Of a DNA stretch of 64,000 nucleotides, positions 11,715-23,897 are shown piece after piece. Positions within the stretch are counted from its first letter, which is position 1. The number at the start of each line of letters is the position of its first letter. The stretch comes from Talpa occidentalis (Eukaryota; Chordata; Mammalia; Eulipotyphla; Talpidae), in contig NW_023604861.1 of the NCBI RefSeq assembly GCF_014898055.3, forward strand, positions 101,434,083-101,498,082. The letters run 5' to 3'. Under the pieces are notes generated by a model. The model searched no databases. It saw nothing but the letters and a program-made list of their open reading frames with translations, and had not been told where the DNA came from. The translations under genes were made by a program, and so were the position numbers.

Positions 11715-11935
11715 TCTCTAATTAATACAAAATCAAAATCAACAAAGCAACTATAAACCAGAGACACACTACAGGGTCGGGGGGGGGGGGTGGCAGGGAG
11801 AGGAAGGATTAGGGTCAAAATAGGGGGGGGGGTACAATTTTATGGGGAATATAACCAAAATGAAAATGCATACATTGTGCAAAAATGAAAAATGATGTAA
11901 GAATTATATAAAATAAAATATTGAAAAACGAGAAG
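11715..11935 (+). mobile_element. LINE-1 3' UTR fragment, plus strand
   Basis: The AATCAACAAAGCAACTATAA and CCAGAGACACACTA segments, two long G-runs (near 11,780-11,790 and 11,823-11,832) and a TATGGGGAATATAAC end match the 3' end of the LINE-1 at 56,632-57,223 piece by piece. The G-runs are expanded here. 5'-truncated, non-coding. Confidence 0.8.
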
Positions 11936-11954
11936 AAAATTCTAGTCTCAATTC

Positions 11955-12245
11955 TGTAGCTAGATTTCAAGGGTTTGGTTTAGTTTGTTTTTATCTGTTC
12001 CTTTATTTGGTTCTTTATATTCCATATATGAGTGAAATCATCTGTATTTGTCTTTCTTCTTGTGACTTATTTTGCTTAGCATAATCCTCCCCACCCCTTC
12101 ATCCATGTTGTCACAAATGGCAAGATTTTATCTTTTGTTAGAGCTGAGTACTATTCTATTGTGTCTATATCATACCTTTATTCACTCATCTGTCATTAGG
12201 CATTTAGGTTGTTTACCTAGCTTGACTATTGTAAATAGTGAACAC
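11955..12245 (-). mobile_element. LINE-1 ORF2 3'-end fragment, minus strand
   Basis: The antisense of the ORF2 3' region is readable: CATATATGAGTGAAATCATC, ATCCATGTTGTCACAAATGG, GTACTATTCTATTGTGT and TTAGGTTGTTTACC follow the order seen in the intact fragment at 42,600-42,840. The reading frame is broken. It lies back-to-back with an oppositely oriented LINE-1 3' UTR fragment only about 20 bp away. Confidence 0.8.
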
Positions 12246-13060
12246 CCACATTCTGTGAGCCCAAAGAAAGACTCTACCTTGCCCCCTCCCCCATGCCTCA
12301 CAGCCACATGTACCACGCCCTGCATCATCTAGCCATTGTTTTCAGAATAGGCCTCCTAGCTTTGATCATTCTGTTCCTTTCAAAGGAATACTGTCCACTT
12401 GTACTACATAATTGTTTAGGCTCCCCTTTCATAAAGGAAAACCTGAAATCATAAATATGAATTTCAGTTGAAGAAGGAAATTAGCATTAATTAAAGGGAT
12501 ATTATAAAATCAGTCATTTAAAATGAAAAGCACTTTATTTGTTTGCATGCTATGCTCTGAAGTTTCTTTATCTTATTTTTAAAGAAGTTGAATATATAAC
12601 CTAGAGAGTTAAAAAGCTTTGTTTAGTCAAGTAAGCAGTTTGCAACACAGGACTTTAGATCAGATTAACTGCTCTCTTTACCTTGAGTGACAAATTTTTC
12701 TCCATTGTGATTTTTTCCCATTCAATGTGAAGTGATAAGGACTGTCTTGCTAGCAAATTGTTTTTCACAAGGTGGTGTTTACCCACCTGAATTAATAATC
12801 ACATTGCTATAAATGTCAAGATGCATGATACATGTTTTAGATAACTGTGAAAAGTCATAAATATATTACTCTTGGGTTAATTATCTCTTCTCCCAGACCT
12901 AAACTAATAGTGAACTTACTGCATATTTTTTCTTTTTCCTGCTGAGTAATAATAAAGTCTTTCCTTTTATTCACTAAAATCTCCAATATGATTTCCGATA
13001 TTTGAAATTGACCCTTTGCTCTTCTCACTGTGCTCCAAAACTAATAAAACCTTTTTGTTA
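12246..13060. other. Unassigned AT-rich sequence
   Basis: No recognised repeat or gene. Scattered ATAAA-type motifs are expected by chance at this base composition. Confidence 0.45.
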
Positions 13061-13370
13061 TTGTTGTGTGTTAAATTGTGTCCTCTAAAATGTTGTGATC
13101 TCCAGCAGCTGTGAATGTGACCTTATGCGTAAATAGGGTCTTTGTAGAAATAGTTGAGTTAAAATGAGGTCATGCTATATTACCGTGGGCCTAATCCAGT
13201 GACTGCTGTCATTATAAGAAGAGAGAGCAAATTGGACCCTGAGCCACACAGGGAGACAGCAGGGTGATGACAGAGATTGGAATGAAGTGTCTATAGGAAA
13301 AAAAAATCCCAAGAATTGCTAGAAACCACCCTAAGCTAGGAAGAGGCAAGGAAGGATCCTCCACTAAGTC
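13061..13370 (+). mobile_element. MaLR LTR (MLT1-like), plus strand
   Basis: The blocks GTGAATGTGACCTTATG, AAATAGGGTCTTTGTAGAAA, AAAATGAGGTCATGCTATAT, CATTATAAGAAGAGAGAG, AGAGATTGGAATGAAG and CTAGGAAGAGGCAAGGAAGG follow the MLT1-type LTR consensus in sense order. The 3' part after GGATCCTCC is missing, so the copy is truncated. It is in the opposite orientation to the related LTR at 9535. Confidence 0.85.
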
Positions 13371-14525
13371 AGGTGCTTGACTGGACCAAGAGAACTCTTG
13401 GTAAGAGTTGGAGGAAAGCCTTGTATCTCACCTATACCGTTATCACTATTTTCCTTTCCCTCCCATGAATACAATCTACTTTTGGTTTGAAACCATTGTT
13501 ACTGAAATAAAGAGTGATGAGAGGCAGATAAGAAAGAAAAGGTTTGAATGGAACTTGAGTGAGCTGTTGAGATTTTCATTAGAAAATGACCATCAGCCTG
13601 TTCTTTTCCAACTCTGTAAACTGCCAACCGAACAAGGTCCTGCAGGTGAAAAAATACTCTGTGAGGGTAGAATGTTAATCTTCATTATTATTGTTAGCTA
13701 TTGTTAATCAGCAGAAGTATCTCAAAAGAAGAAATCATTTGCTACTGGCCTGATATAGAATCCAACTTGGTGTTCCGTGTGCTGTTGGCACCTAATACAG
13801 AGAGATGTTGCAGGAACAAATGAATTCTGCACAGGAGTCAGCTTTCCCAAGTCCCACTCCACAGTATTTTACAGTGCCCGCTGAAATTCCCTTCTGACCT
13901 TTAGCCCTTTGCCTCAGGACCAGCCCTTCTCAGGAACCTTTGCCCCGGAAGTCCCTTCTGATGACTCCAACACAGAAATTTGCTGAGCTCAAAGGACTCT
14001 CAGTCCAGATACCAAAGGACTTTGGGCAAGTCACACAGTCCCTCTCTTCATTTTATTCACCCACACCTGGAGGTGACAAAAGGAAAAGGAAGTGCCAGTG
14101 AGGACTGACATGGGCAAAGCTAGGGAATATTCATTCTTCCAAACAGATGCTTCATGTGTCTGAACTTGTTGTACACTGATCTGCATTTTCTATTCCCTAG
14201 AGCCTCAACTCTCTTCAGGCATCTTGCCAATCAGCCCCCTGTGTCAAATAAAAATCATGTGCAAAATCCTAGACTGCTCCCTCCTGATACCTGGCTTTGT
14301 TAAGGTATAACAATGAGATAATGATGGTATAACTTGCCAAGTTGTGAGATCGCAATTGAAAAATGCAACATCCCTCCTGCATTGTACTGTAGTTGGGTTA
14401 ACACACATTTATTCAAAAATTCATAAAATTTGCTTGAGTGCTTTATACAACTCCCCCCTGTCCCAAACCTCCTGCTTAATCTACTCCTGATGCCAAGATA
14501 AGCTATATGGAAAAAGAAACTCCCC
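13371..14525. other. Mostly unassigned, short MIR-like patch
   Basis: A weak MIR-like stretch (CTTTGGGCAAGTCACACAG, near 14,020-14,038) is the only repeat signal. A 99-codon plus-strand frame at 13,408-13,707 starts at TTG and has no supporting homology that I recognise. Confidence 0.4.
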
Positions 14526-14527
14526 AG

Positions 14528-14680
14528 AGTCTCAAGACCAGAGTTGGACTCTGGAGCTGCTGTGTTACTTTAAACAAGTCACTTAACCACCCTGAACTTG
14601 TTTTCCATCCATAAATTGAGGGTAATTAAACCTAGCTCACAGGATGGTTATGTGTGCATTATAAATGAAAAATCACAGTA
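14528..14680 (+). repeat. MIR element, plus strand
   Basis: Sense MIR order is clear: GAGTTGGACTCTGGAG, then TGTTACTTTAAACAAGTCAC, TTAACCACCCTGAACTTG, and CTAGCTCACAGGATGGTTAT. Ancient tRNA-derived SINE, diverged and inactive. Confidence 0.85.
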
Positions 14681-15210
14681 AAAATACATCATTGCTATAA
14701 TTTGCCTCTTTCAAATATATCCACAAGTCTCTTAAAACCGGATGACTTTTTACGAAAGTTGAACAAGAGGAGATAACCAAATACAACTTCAAAGAAATAA
14801 TTGTACCATCACAAGATGACTTCCTCATGCAGCGAGTGGAAACGAACCTGTCTGACCTTACACTTATTTCATGCCCTGAGGGGCACACATAGCATTCCAA
14901 CTTGCGTAGAAGCACTACCAGCTTGTTGGAGCCAGAACACCCCAGGAAAAAACCTGGGTATAAGGGAGGAGGGGAAAGAGAGGAAGGCACAGTCCAGAAG
15001 CATCCAGATCCCTTGATGTAGGAGACAAGACTCGAGACCTCTCCAGAAAGAAAACCCAACTGGTGAAGACTCTGACTTCCCTGCAGGATGGCTTATGAGG
15101 TGGCTTGGGGCACGGCTAAGGGGGTGGGGCAGGCAGCCAGTTAATTGATATGCTAATTAGACTCCTTCAGGCCATGGCCAGTGTCCAACTCCAGCTTCTC
15201 TCCCAACAAC
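14681..15210. other. Unassigned sequence
   Basis: Open frames of 128 codons (minus) and 71 codons (plus) overlap here, but I see no homology or splice signals to support either as a gene. Confidence 0.4.
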
Positions 15211-15568
15211 AGCTAATGCTTGAACAACACAGGGTTAGGGGGTGCCAACCCATGGACAGTGGAAAATACACATATAACTTTTGAGTGCCTGAAATGTAAC
15301 TACAATCATCCCTTGGTATCTACAGGGGATTGGTTTCAGGATACCACCCCCTCAGTCCCTTGCCCCACCTCCCTTCCATACCAATATTTGAGGATCTCAA
15401 GTCCCTTGTCATTGACCTCCCATATTCATGGGTTCTGCAGCCATAGATTCAATCAACCAACATCTGACATTGATTGAATTCATTAATGCAGAAACTGCCC
15501 AAAGAAAATAATCCATGCTTGGTGGACCCATGCAGGTCAAGCCAATGTTGTTCAAGGCTCAACTATAG
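15211..15568. mobile_element. Tigger-type DNA transposon remnant, apparently nested
   Basis: The left end CTTGAACAACACAGGGTTAG and the right end GTTGTTCAAGGCTCAACTAT are the complementary terminal inverted repeats of a Tigger-like (Tc1/mariner) element. Between them, from about 15,303, lies a second Tigger-family-like block (CATCCCTTGGTATCTACAGG, then GGGATTGGTTTCAGGA and a TTCAATCAACCAAC patch). No transposase frame remains. Confidence 0.7.
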
Positions 15569-18500
15569 TTTACACTGATTGCTGTGAAATTCAGCTGAAA
15601 GTTGTCTCATTTGCTTCCTCCCCCCTACCACCTCCTTTCCCAACATGTGCTCTCTGTTCCACACGTGGCAGTTACCATGGGTTGACATATTCAGCCTCAT
15701 TTCCTATCCCATTCTAATGTGTCTTTCTGCATGGAAAGAGCTGGAAAGCTACCATTCACATTTCCCAGATGCTTTGGCAGCTCAGGTGTAGGGTGAAACT
15801 TGGGGTCTACAGACAAGGGGGAGGCTCAAGTAACTTGGATTCAGAACAGAATTATAGGAGAAAGTAGGGCCAATTACAAGTGCTACTTGAAGCAGTGGGG
15901 TCAGGCTTCCTTGGCAGCCTGACCCCATGGTATTATTTTGAACATCGTTCCCATTAGTTCATTGCATAGCCTTTCCCCATCCTTCCCAGCAGTTCTGAAG
16001 CACTAGCTGTTCTCCTGCATAAATCTCGTTCTGCTTAGACACAGTGGATTCTCCCCACTGAAGAAGCTAAACCAATACTGTCAGTTAAAATTTGCAGGCC
16101 CCAAGATAAAGCACATCCTTCAGTGTGCTACCCTGGCAATGATTTTGTAAAGTGACTTTCTTTAAAAAAAAAATCTGGCATTAGCAGTTTGATCTATTAT
16201 GATGTATCTAGTGCCTGATGTAAATAACTGTAACTATTAAAAAGCATCACTTGGCCTCAGCCCTCAAGTTAAAAATAATTTAATTTGCAGAGGCAAGTAT
16301 AAAAGAAAAAAAGTCACAGAAGCAAAGGGTTTCATAGAAGTGGCATCTGGAAAAACTGATATTCCTTTACTTTTCACATAAGGCCATCATTTAGACTTAC
16401 CTTAGAGGAATTCACTGCCTTTTACAAATGAAAATTAATTCACACTTTTTAATGGGGAGGGGCTTACAATTAATTTCAGTCTCTCACATCAGACATTATC
16501 CATATTTGAGTTATTTCCAGGGCTAATACCATCCTTAGCATCATCTCGATTGTTTCTATTAAGTACATAAATGTAATTTCTGATGCTGTAACTACCACCC
16601 ACTGGGAGGAAAAACAAGTGACATTAAGTAATTTTTGTGAGGTTCTTCTTTAATCATTTTAGCAAAGCATTTAAATTTTTTAAGTTTTGTGAAATGGCTC
16701 ATTTTGGGGCAAGATGGTAGGCCATCTTGGGGAGAGTCATCTCTGCTTGGAAAAGGGGGTTTCTAGCTGAGGCCTTGCCCATTTTACCCTGGCTGGTACA
16801 TTAGAATTGAGAAAGGTAACTTGAGGAAACTCAATACCTGAGTCTCTGAGCCATGAGCAAGACATGACCTTTGTGATGACTTTATACCCTAGATCTAAAG
16901 TCACCTAAGTCTTTTACCACAGACCTAAAGGCACATATGAAAAAATGAGACAATTTGGGACTAGGAACAGAAGTGTTTTTTAATATGAATCAAGAGTGAA
17001 GAAATCATGACTTCCTCTCTGGAAACTTAACTGTCTTATGGATTGAAACTGGATGAAATTCTGCTTACCATTAGGAATTTAAAATTAAAAATTGCCAAGC
17101 CACTAACATAACAGAAAGCTACCATATGGAAAAGTTATCAACATGTCCTTTTTGGAAACAGAAAATCACGGCAATGTTTTAAAGCATTAAAAAAATCCAT
17201 TAAGCATGTTTCTGGGCCTTTTTCCTCCCATTGGGGTGAGAACAGCATTCCCATTAACGACAGAGTGAACTATTTGTGTTCTCAGAGGGGTGATAGGCTA
17301 ATTGCAGATGAAGGATATAAATTAGGCCCAAGAGCCCAGGCAGGGTTCCCACGCCCACACAGGGCCCTGTTCCTGTTGGTTCAGGCACTCAGATCGAAGA
17401 AGTGCTTTATTCCAGAAGTCCTAGTGGGCAGCACAGGCCCCATACATGATGAGGCTGGATAACTGTTATTTCCGAGCAGTTATTGTAACCTTCTCCTACA
17501 TTTGACTGTTAAGGAGTGGGAGGTGCTGGCAGTTGTGGGGTTGTGTGTCAGGATGTAAGTCAAACTTTATGTTTTAAATTGGTCTTTTCTAAAAATAAAT
17601 AAATGAATGAATAGGTCCTTTCTTATTTGCTTTGTATGGCTACAGCACACTACAGGTTGCTGTGGTTTATTTTATTTATTTATTTATTTTTTAGTTATTA
17701 TAGGTTAAAAGTCAAGCTGTGATACTTAATAATTGCTTAATGGGACATCAGTCAGAAGAGAGATGCTCATTGGGATGAGACCCAGGTGATGAAGCACACA
17801 GCCCAACCACCACCATCCACAAAGAGCCCAGGGGAGTAAGTGGATGTCCCCGCATCTTGCTTTATTCCACACTTCCTTTCAATTTAATTTCAACTGTCCC
17901 AACTTTCCTTGTTTTCTCTTGGGGGTTACAGATGCAGGTTGGAGACAGTGTTGTTGGTCGAGTTTGGGGAATAGAGGGATGAGGGCCACAGCAGAGTTCT
18001 CAGTGGAAGTTTTCTATAGCTGGTCACTCAGAACAGACGGCAGATCACTCATGTGCAGTGGCAAAGTCCTGCCCTAGAGCTGAGTGTCCCAACTCTGGGT
18101 TCTATCTTGGGGCTGTTTGGAGCCAAAAGCAGTTGTGGCTGGGCCACCATTCAATGCATCATCCCACAGCCTGGAGCCTCCACATAGCCCACTCAGATTT
18201 CTGACATTCTAGGTCAGTGACTCCTTAACCATGTTCATAAGGACTCTCTGAATAAGGGGCATTTTTTGGCCCTTTTGCTTCTCTCTGTGAGACTTTGACA
18301 TCCATTAAAAAAAAAAATGGGGAGGAAAGGGGAGTGGAAGGGAAGGAGGGAAAGAACCACCACTAGATGGTCAATGTCCCAATGAAGGATTAGGTTCACT
18401 ATTGTTTGTGCAGTATCAATATCACACCCAGGGCAAAAATCTTTGAAAATACATATTGTTATGGGGACACCCATGCACAGGACAAACCATTGTCTTCTAG

Positions 18501-18765
18501 GCTAGGAAGTGGGAGTCATTCCCTTCTCAAAGCTCTTCCTGTCACCTTACTCAGAAGGAATGATCCACCCTATTCTGCTTTTTTCCTTACTGGCACCATC
18601 TCCCATCCTCAGGTCAGACCATGTCACCTAATGTGCCTCAGCGATGAAATAGCAGTGACGCATCTATCTGGACACTTCTGAGCAGATGAGGAATTCCCAT
18701 CTCTCAGCCCACAGCAGTCCAAGGAAACTTCCCAAGAAATCAAGGAGTATAAGAGAAGGTGTTCA
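15569..18765. other. Unassigned sequence, 3.2 kb
   Basis: Mostly AT-rich and repeat-poor. It contains an 8-bp-arm hairpin (16,710-16,729), a (TTTA)n patch (about 17,668-17,692) and an A-run near 18,306-18,318. The low repeat density around 16,150-17,250 could mean conserved non-coding DNA, but I cannot test this. No supported exon. Confidence 0.4.
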
Positions 18766-18769
18766 GATA

Positions 18770-19532
18770 GCATTTTAAAATGTGTATAATAACATCCATT
18801 GTGATGGTTATTATGAAAAAAAAAAAAAACAGCAAATAATAAGTGTTGGTGAGGATGTGGATAAATTGGAACTCTTGAGCATGACTGGTAGGAATGTAAA
18901 ATGATGCAGCTGCTCTGAGAAACAGATGGGTTTCCTCCAAAAATTTAACCATAAAGTGACCATAAGATCCATCAATTCCACTTTTGGGTACATACCCAAA
19001 AGTATTGAAAGCAAGATCTTTGACTAGATATTTGTATACCCACACTCATAGCAGTATTGTTCACAATAGCCAAAAGGTAGAAGTAGCACGAATGTCCATA
19101 GATGGATAAACAGATAATAAAATGTGGTAAATCCATTCAATGGAATATTATCCAGCCTTGGAAATTCTAGCCCAAGTCACAACATGGATGACCCTTGAGA
19201 ACATTATGCTAAGTGAAGCAAGTGTCCATCAAGCATGTTAAGTGTCCATCACAGAAGGACAACTACTGTATGATTTTTACCTGTATGGGAAACCAAGAAC
19301 TGCAAGATTCATAGAGACAGAAAGTAGAATGGTGGTTTCCAGGAGCAGGGGGAGGGGGAGTGGGAGTTGTTGTATTTAATGGGGGCGAGTTTCAGTTTGA
19401 GAAGATAAAAGAGTTCGGGAGATGGATGGTGCACAACAATGTGCATTTACTGTCACTGAACTGTAAACTTAAAAGTGGTTAAAATGGCACATTTTATGTT
19501 ATGCGTACTTTACCATGATGAAAAAAATGTGC
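18770..19532 (+). mobile_element. Old LINE-1 3' fragment, plus strand
   Basis: ORF2 3' end and 3' UTR of an older LINE-1: GTGTTGGTGAGGATGTGGAT, ACATACCCAAAAGTATTGAA, TTGTTCACAATAGCCAAAAG, ATGGATAAACAGATAATAAA, GGAATATTATCCAGCC and a terminal AGTGGTTAAAATGGCACA. All frames are disrupted. A short internal duplication of AAGTGTCCATCA occurs near 19,220-19,252. Confidence 0.9.
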
Positions 19533-20580
19533 AATGGCCTGAAGCCCTTTGCATTTGGATTCTGGTGGTGGAGGATCTTGAAGCTGCATCACTGACCCCC
19601 ACTTCATTCCCTTTCCTAACTGAGAGGGTAGTGGTATAATGTAGGAAGCCAGAAGCTTCAATACTGAGCCAAAGAGGCCACCCTCGCACAGAGGATAAAG
19701 AGGGAACTTTCCCATCTCTCTCTTTTATGGACTCAATAGAACTTCAGTAATCTGCCCAAGTGAGGCAGGTACTAAATGGTGATATGGTGACAGTAGATGC
19801 TGAAATCATATTAATCTGCTCCTGATCCTGCCAGGAGCCACACACATTCCCTCCTGCAACATATCACACACACATACACACCCCGAATCCCACTGCAAAT
19901 GTACCCACTTTCTACCATCTGCATCATCCCACATAGTTCAAGAGAGTTTTTACTCCATCAGCAGTCTATATGACTACAGGCCCTGAGTTGGTGAGGTGAT
20001 GCCAAAACAGGCATTGCCATTGTGTGTGTCTACACAGACTCATGGTGGCAAATGCATCCTCGCTGATACCAGTGCCTGCTTTTAAAGCTGACCTGAAATG
20101 CCTCAAGAGGCCTCTTGTACCCCTTCACCCTCCTTCCCTCTCACTTGCTTTCTTTTGCTCAGTAATACAAGCAGGATTTAAATGTTGCCTCAGAGACATC
20201 TACATTCTTTCACTTCCCTTCAACAGAATTTCTGAAAGTTCATGGTCTGCCTCTCTCCAAATCCTAGCATTAGCAAATCTGAACCTGGACAGCTGCTAAG
20301 ATATGAAATGACTTCAGCAGAGACCTGTGTGAACCAGACATGAAGAGGATATGGTTGGAATACAGCCTCTCTTAAAAAGGCCAACACCCACCCACCCCAC
20401 CCCACCCCCGCAACAAACAAGTGGATAGATGCTGTGGGGTATTCATGGGCTGGAGCTTCAGGTAGGTGATGAGACAAGCCCCCAACCCAGACCTGGAGAG
20501 AGAGAGGAAGGTGGTCACTGCACAGCCTGCGGTGGGCAGCTATCCCAAAGGGAATCAGGGTAGGAACCCAGCACAAGCTA
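19533..20580. other. Unassigned sequence
   Basis: Short CA-rich (19,867-19,880) and CCCAC-rich (20,388-20,410) tracts are present. Nothing recognised as a gene. Confidence 0.45.
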
Positions 20581-20582
20581 AG

Positions 20583-20752
20583 TACTGTTCACGACGCCTC
20601 TGAGCTACTTTGCATGGGGGGTGACTTTGGGAGTATCATGTGGCCTTGCTGAGCTGCAGTTTCCCATCAATGCAGAAGGAAAATACCTACCTCGGGAGGT
20701 AGGTGAGAATGCATGTAACTCCTGGACACAGGAAGAACTCAAAAGTTCTTAA
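20583..20752 (+). repeat. Probable MIR element, plus strand
   Basis: It follows the sense MIR layout loosely: GTGACTTTGGGAGTATC, GAGCTGCAGTTTCCCATC, AAAATACCTACCTCGGGAGG and a GTGAGAATGCATGTAA end. Diverged. Confidence 0.65.
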
Positions 20753-21495
20753 AATGATATCTAGGTGTCCTTCATACAACCAAATAACCATGTGTGTTGT
20801 ACCCAAGGTCACAGTGCTGTGTCACAGAAAGGAAGTGCAGCAAGAACACTTCTTATCCTGAGAATGCTGGAAGAGGTGACTGGAATGGAATGAAATTTAA
20901 TCTGCAGCTTGGTGGCCGGGATTTAAGAGGTGAGCTCTGGTCCACTTGGAAACCCCTGAGAGGGAACTGTGACTTCTCCTCCCTCTTCTTCCAACAGGAC
21001 ACTGATTTATATATAAAACATTCTTTCTGCTAACCAACTCAGGAAAGCTAGAACAGTCACTACTTTAAAAAAAAAAAAAAAAGAGAGAGAAGCTGTTAAA
21101 TAAAATGTTTCACTCTCAGACACTGTACAGTTTACAACCCAAAGCACATGAGGTTTAATTTAAGATAAGATATTTAAGTTTGAGGTGCAGGGAAAGGCTG
21201 TGAATTTTGCATATGCTGAATGCCATTCTCTCCCACTGCCTAAGTTAAGACTCAGGAAGTTTCCTTTGCCAAGTAGGCAAATGGGGTATAAAAGGCTGAA
21301 GACACCCACCTGGGAGTCATTGGCCCATCCATGAGGTTGCATGGTAGAGAGAGGGGAGACTCAAGGTCAGTAAGTAGAACCAGAGTTGCTTGGTTTCTAC
21401 ATCCAAAGTAACCTTAAGTGATAAGGCAACTTTAACACAGTGAAGTAACAACATATTCAAATATATACACACATACATAAAAGGAAGGTCACTGG
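20753..21495. other. Unassigned sequence
   Basis: It contains an A-run with a short (AG)n extension (about 21,066-21,090). No supported gene. Confidence 0.45.
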
Positions 21496-21499
21496 GGCA

Positions 21500-21770
21500 G
21501 AAGGACTCAGGGACAACTTCTTGGAAGTAGAAGCACATGAGCAAGACTTAGAGGGACAGGAAGAATTTCAGCAGAGATGGGAGAGAAAGGCAAAAGCAGA
21601 GACTTCTTAGCACAGGCCACGCACAGGGAATGCACTCTAGGGAAAAATGGAAGGGTCTAGAAAGCTAGGTAATGGCTTCATTGAGATGGACCCTGGGACT
21701 GCCAAGGCATGTGGACTTGGTTTTGTTGCCACTGGAAGAGCGCAGCAGTCAAGACCAGGTTAGTTAAGGA
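21500..21770 (+). repeat. Possible L2 fragment, plus strand
   Basis: Segments resembling L2 3' sequence occur in order: ACATGAGCAAGACTTAGAGG, GGCCACGCACAGGGAATGC and a terminal GGTTTTGTTGCCACTGGAAG patch. Weak by-eye match; an alternative is unique DNA. Confidence 0.4.
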
Positions 21771-22820
21771 GTTTTAGCCATGAATCGGTGCAGCCACCAA
21801 TGGGACCTTAGATCTCTAATCTTGATGCGGTGGGTGGTCTCAGGGGAGGTGCAGGCAGACATAGGACTCAGGACAATCGCTGTTTACCAAGTAGCATGGA
21901 AATATTTCAGCACATCGACCTCCGGTCTGGCTGTAACAGTGAACACTGGCTCAAGAATAGGCAGTCAATGGGCTCTCCATAGACACAGTCTTAGGCATGT
22001 GATTTAATTTTCCTGAGATGGCCTGCTTCATTAATTAATGGCTTCTTTCTAGGCCCATGGGCTTTATCATCTGTGTGCAACTCTCTTGTGAAATCTCCTG
22101 CATAGAATTCATAGCAGGGAGTTTTGAAGCCATTCCTCAGGCTATATAACTCTACTACCTTTTTTTTCCACAACTCTATTCTGTAGTTACTTGTGGCCAG
22201 ATAGAAGACTGGTAGACATTCCTAATCAGGGCTAAATTACAGGAGAGACAATAGGAATGTGAAGGAAGAGATTTGTGAAAGCAACACTGGAAGCAAAGCT
22301 CTGTAAAGATTTAGTAACTGGATGACCAGAGACGACAAGAGAGCATTTAAAGGTCAGTTTGACTTTCAAGTTCAGGTAACCAGAAGAAATGCAGCATCAT
22401 TAAAAGAGAAGGGAATTTGGAAGGATGAACTGACGTAGGGAGAAAAGGGAAAAGGAGAAATCAAATTAGTTTTAGACAAGCTCGGTTGGAAACATGTAAA
22501 TGGAAATATCAGCAGGCATTTGGGAATGTGGGAGTAGAGCTGGCAGAAGCTGTCAGAACCAGCTAAAGATTTGCAAGACTTTGGAATAAGAACCAGGACT
22601 GGATTTTCACAAGAAAGAAGGAAAGAGCAAGAGGTTGAAGAATGAATCGGGAACCTGCTCACCTACCGGGCAGCCAGAAGTGAAGAAGAAGGGAGGGGGG
22701 CATGTGAGGAGGAGAGCACAGGTCAGGGTCTTGCATTAAGGAAGCATGATGCTGAAAAAATGAATGAGGCTTCAAGAAGGAAGAATTGAGCAGATATAAC
22801 ACCCTTAATAATTTTTTCCT
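21771..22820. other. Unassigned, purine-rich in places
   Basis: Purine-rich between about 22,370 and 22,700. No recognised gene or repeat. Confidence 0.4.
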
Positions 22821-23033
22821 TTTTTTTTTTGTTAGCAGTTTTATTCAGGCATAACTCACATACTACTGATAATCTCTTTCTAGTGTATAATCCAATGGCT
22901 TTTAGTGTATTCACAGTTATGCAATCATCACCACAGTCAATTTTAGTATAGCCACATACACTTTATCTAAAATCCACATGCACTTTACCCATCATAATAT
23001 GCCTCCAGTAGTAGTAAATACAATCTACTTTCT

Positions 23034-23298
23034 TTTTTTTAAGATTTATTTATTTATGCATACAAGAACTGGGGTACAGGCCAGAGGTACGGGGGAGGTG
23101 AGAGGATCCAGAGAGAGAGTGGGGAATAGAACAGACGACTAACTGAAATACATTGCTGAGGGGAGAAGCGGGCGAGACAGGAGAGGTATGCTGCGCCATG
23201 TGGGTCACCTCCCTGGTTGAGGATCGAATTTGTGCTGCAGTGGCTGCGGACAGCTTCACAGTGCTGTGTCTCAACCCCTTGCGCCACCAGGGAGGCCC
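23034..23298 (-). mobile_element. tRNA-derived SINE, minus strand, with TSD
   Basis: Same family as 2705-2970. It is inserted in the older LINE-1 and flanked by exact 10-bp direct repeats TCTACTTTCT (23,024-23,033 and 23,299-23,308). The tRNA-like head, at the right-hand end, reads GGGCCTCCCTGGTGGCGCA on the minus strand. Confidence 0.93.
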
Positions 23299-23471
23299 TC
23301 TACTTTCTATCTTTATAGATTTCCTTGTTCTGGACCTTCAAATAAATGAAATCCCAGTTATTCACCTTTTGAAACTGCTTGCTTCCTTTCACTTAGCATG
23401 TTTTCAAAGTTAAACCATGTTGCAACATGTGTCATTAACGCTAAATATTCCCTTGTGTAGATATACTACTG

Positions 23472-23512
23472 ATCAGTACTGATACTGATACTGATACTGA
23501 TACTGATACATA
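23472..23512. repeat. Hexanucleotide tandem repeat (TACTGA)n
   Basis: About six copies of TACTGA in a row within the old LINE-1, between its two SINE insertions. Some early units are imperfect. Confidence 0.9.
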
Positions 23513-23630
23513 TAGTCCATTCATCACTTGATGGACAGTTGGGTTGTTTTCAGTTTGGGGCTATTATGAATATTGCAACTATGAATATTCATGTACAAGT
23601 TTTTATGCAATGCTTTTTTTTATTATTCTT

Positions 23631-23897
23631 TTTTAAAAGATTTATTTATTTAGGCATACAAGAACTGGGGTACTGGCCAGAGGTGTGGGGGGTGAGAGGA
23701 TTCACCAGAGACAGAGTGGGGAACAGAACAGGCAGATTGACTGAAATACACTGCTGAGGGAAGCAGGGGGCTTGAGTCAGGAGAGGTCTGCTGCGCCATG
23801 TGGGTAGCAACCTGAGTGGGGCTCAAACTCGTGCTGCAGTGGCTGCGGATAGCTTCATAGGTTGTGTCTTAACCCCTTGCACCACCAGGGAGGCCCT
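23631..23897 (-). mobile_element. tRNA-derived SINE, minus strand, with TSD
   Basis: Second SINE inside the same old LINE-1 and in the same orientation as the first. Flanking direct repeats TTTTTATTATTCTT (ending 23,630) and TTTTTATTGTTCTT (from about 23,899) differ at one position. The head at the right end keeps GGGCCTCCCTGGTGGTGCA on the minus strand. Confidence 0.92.
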
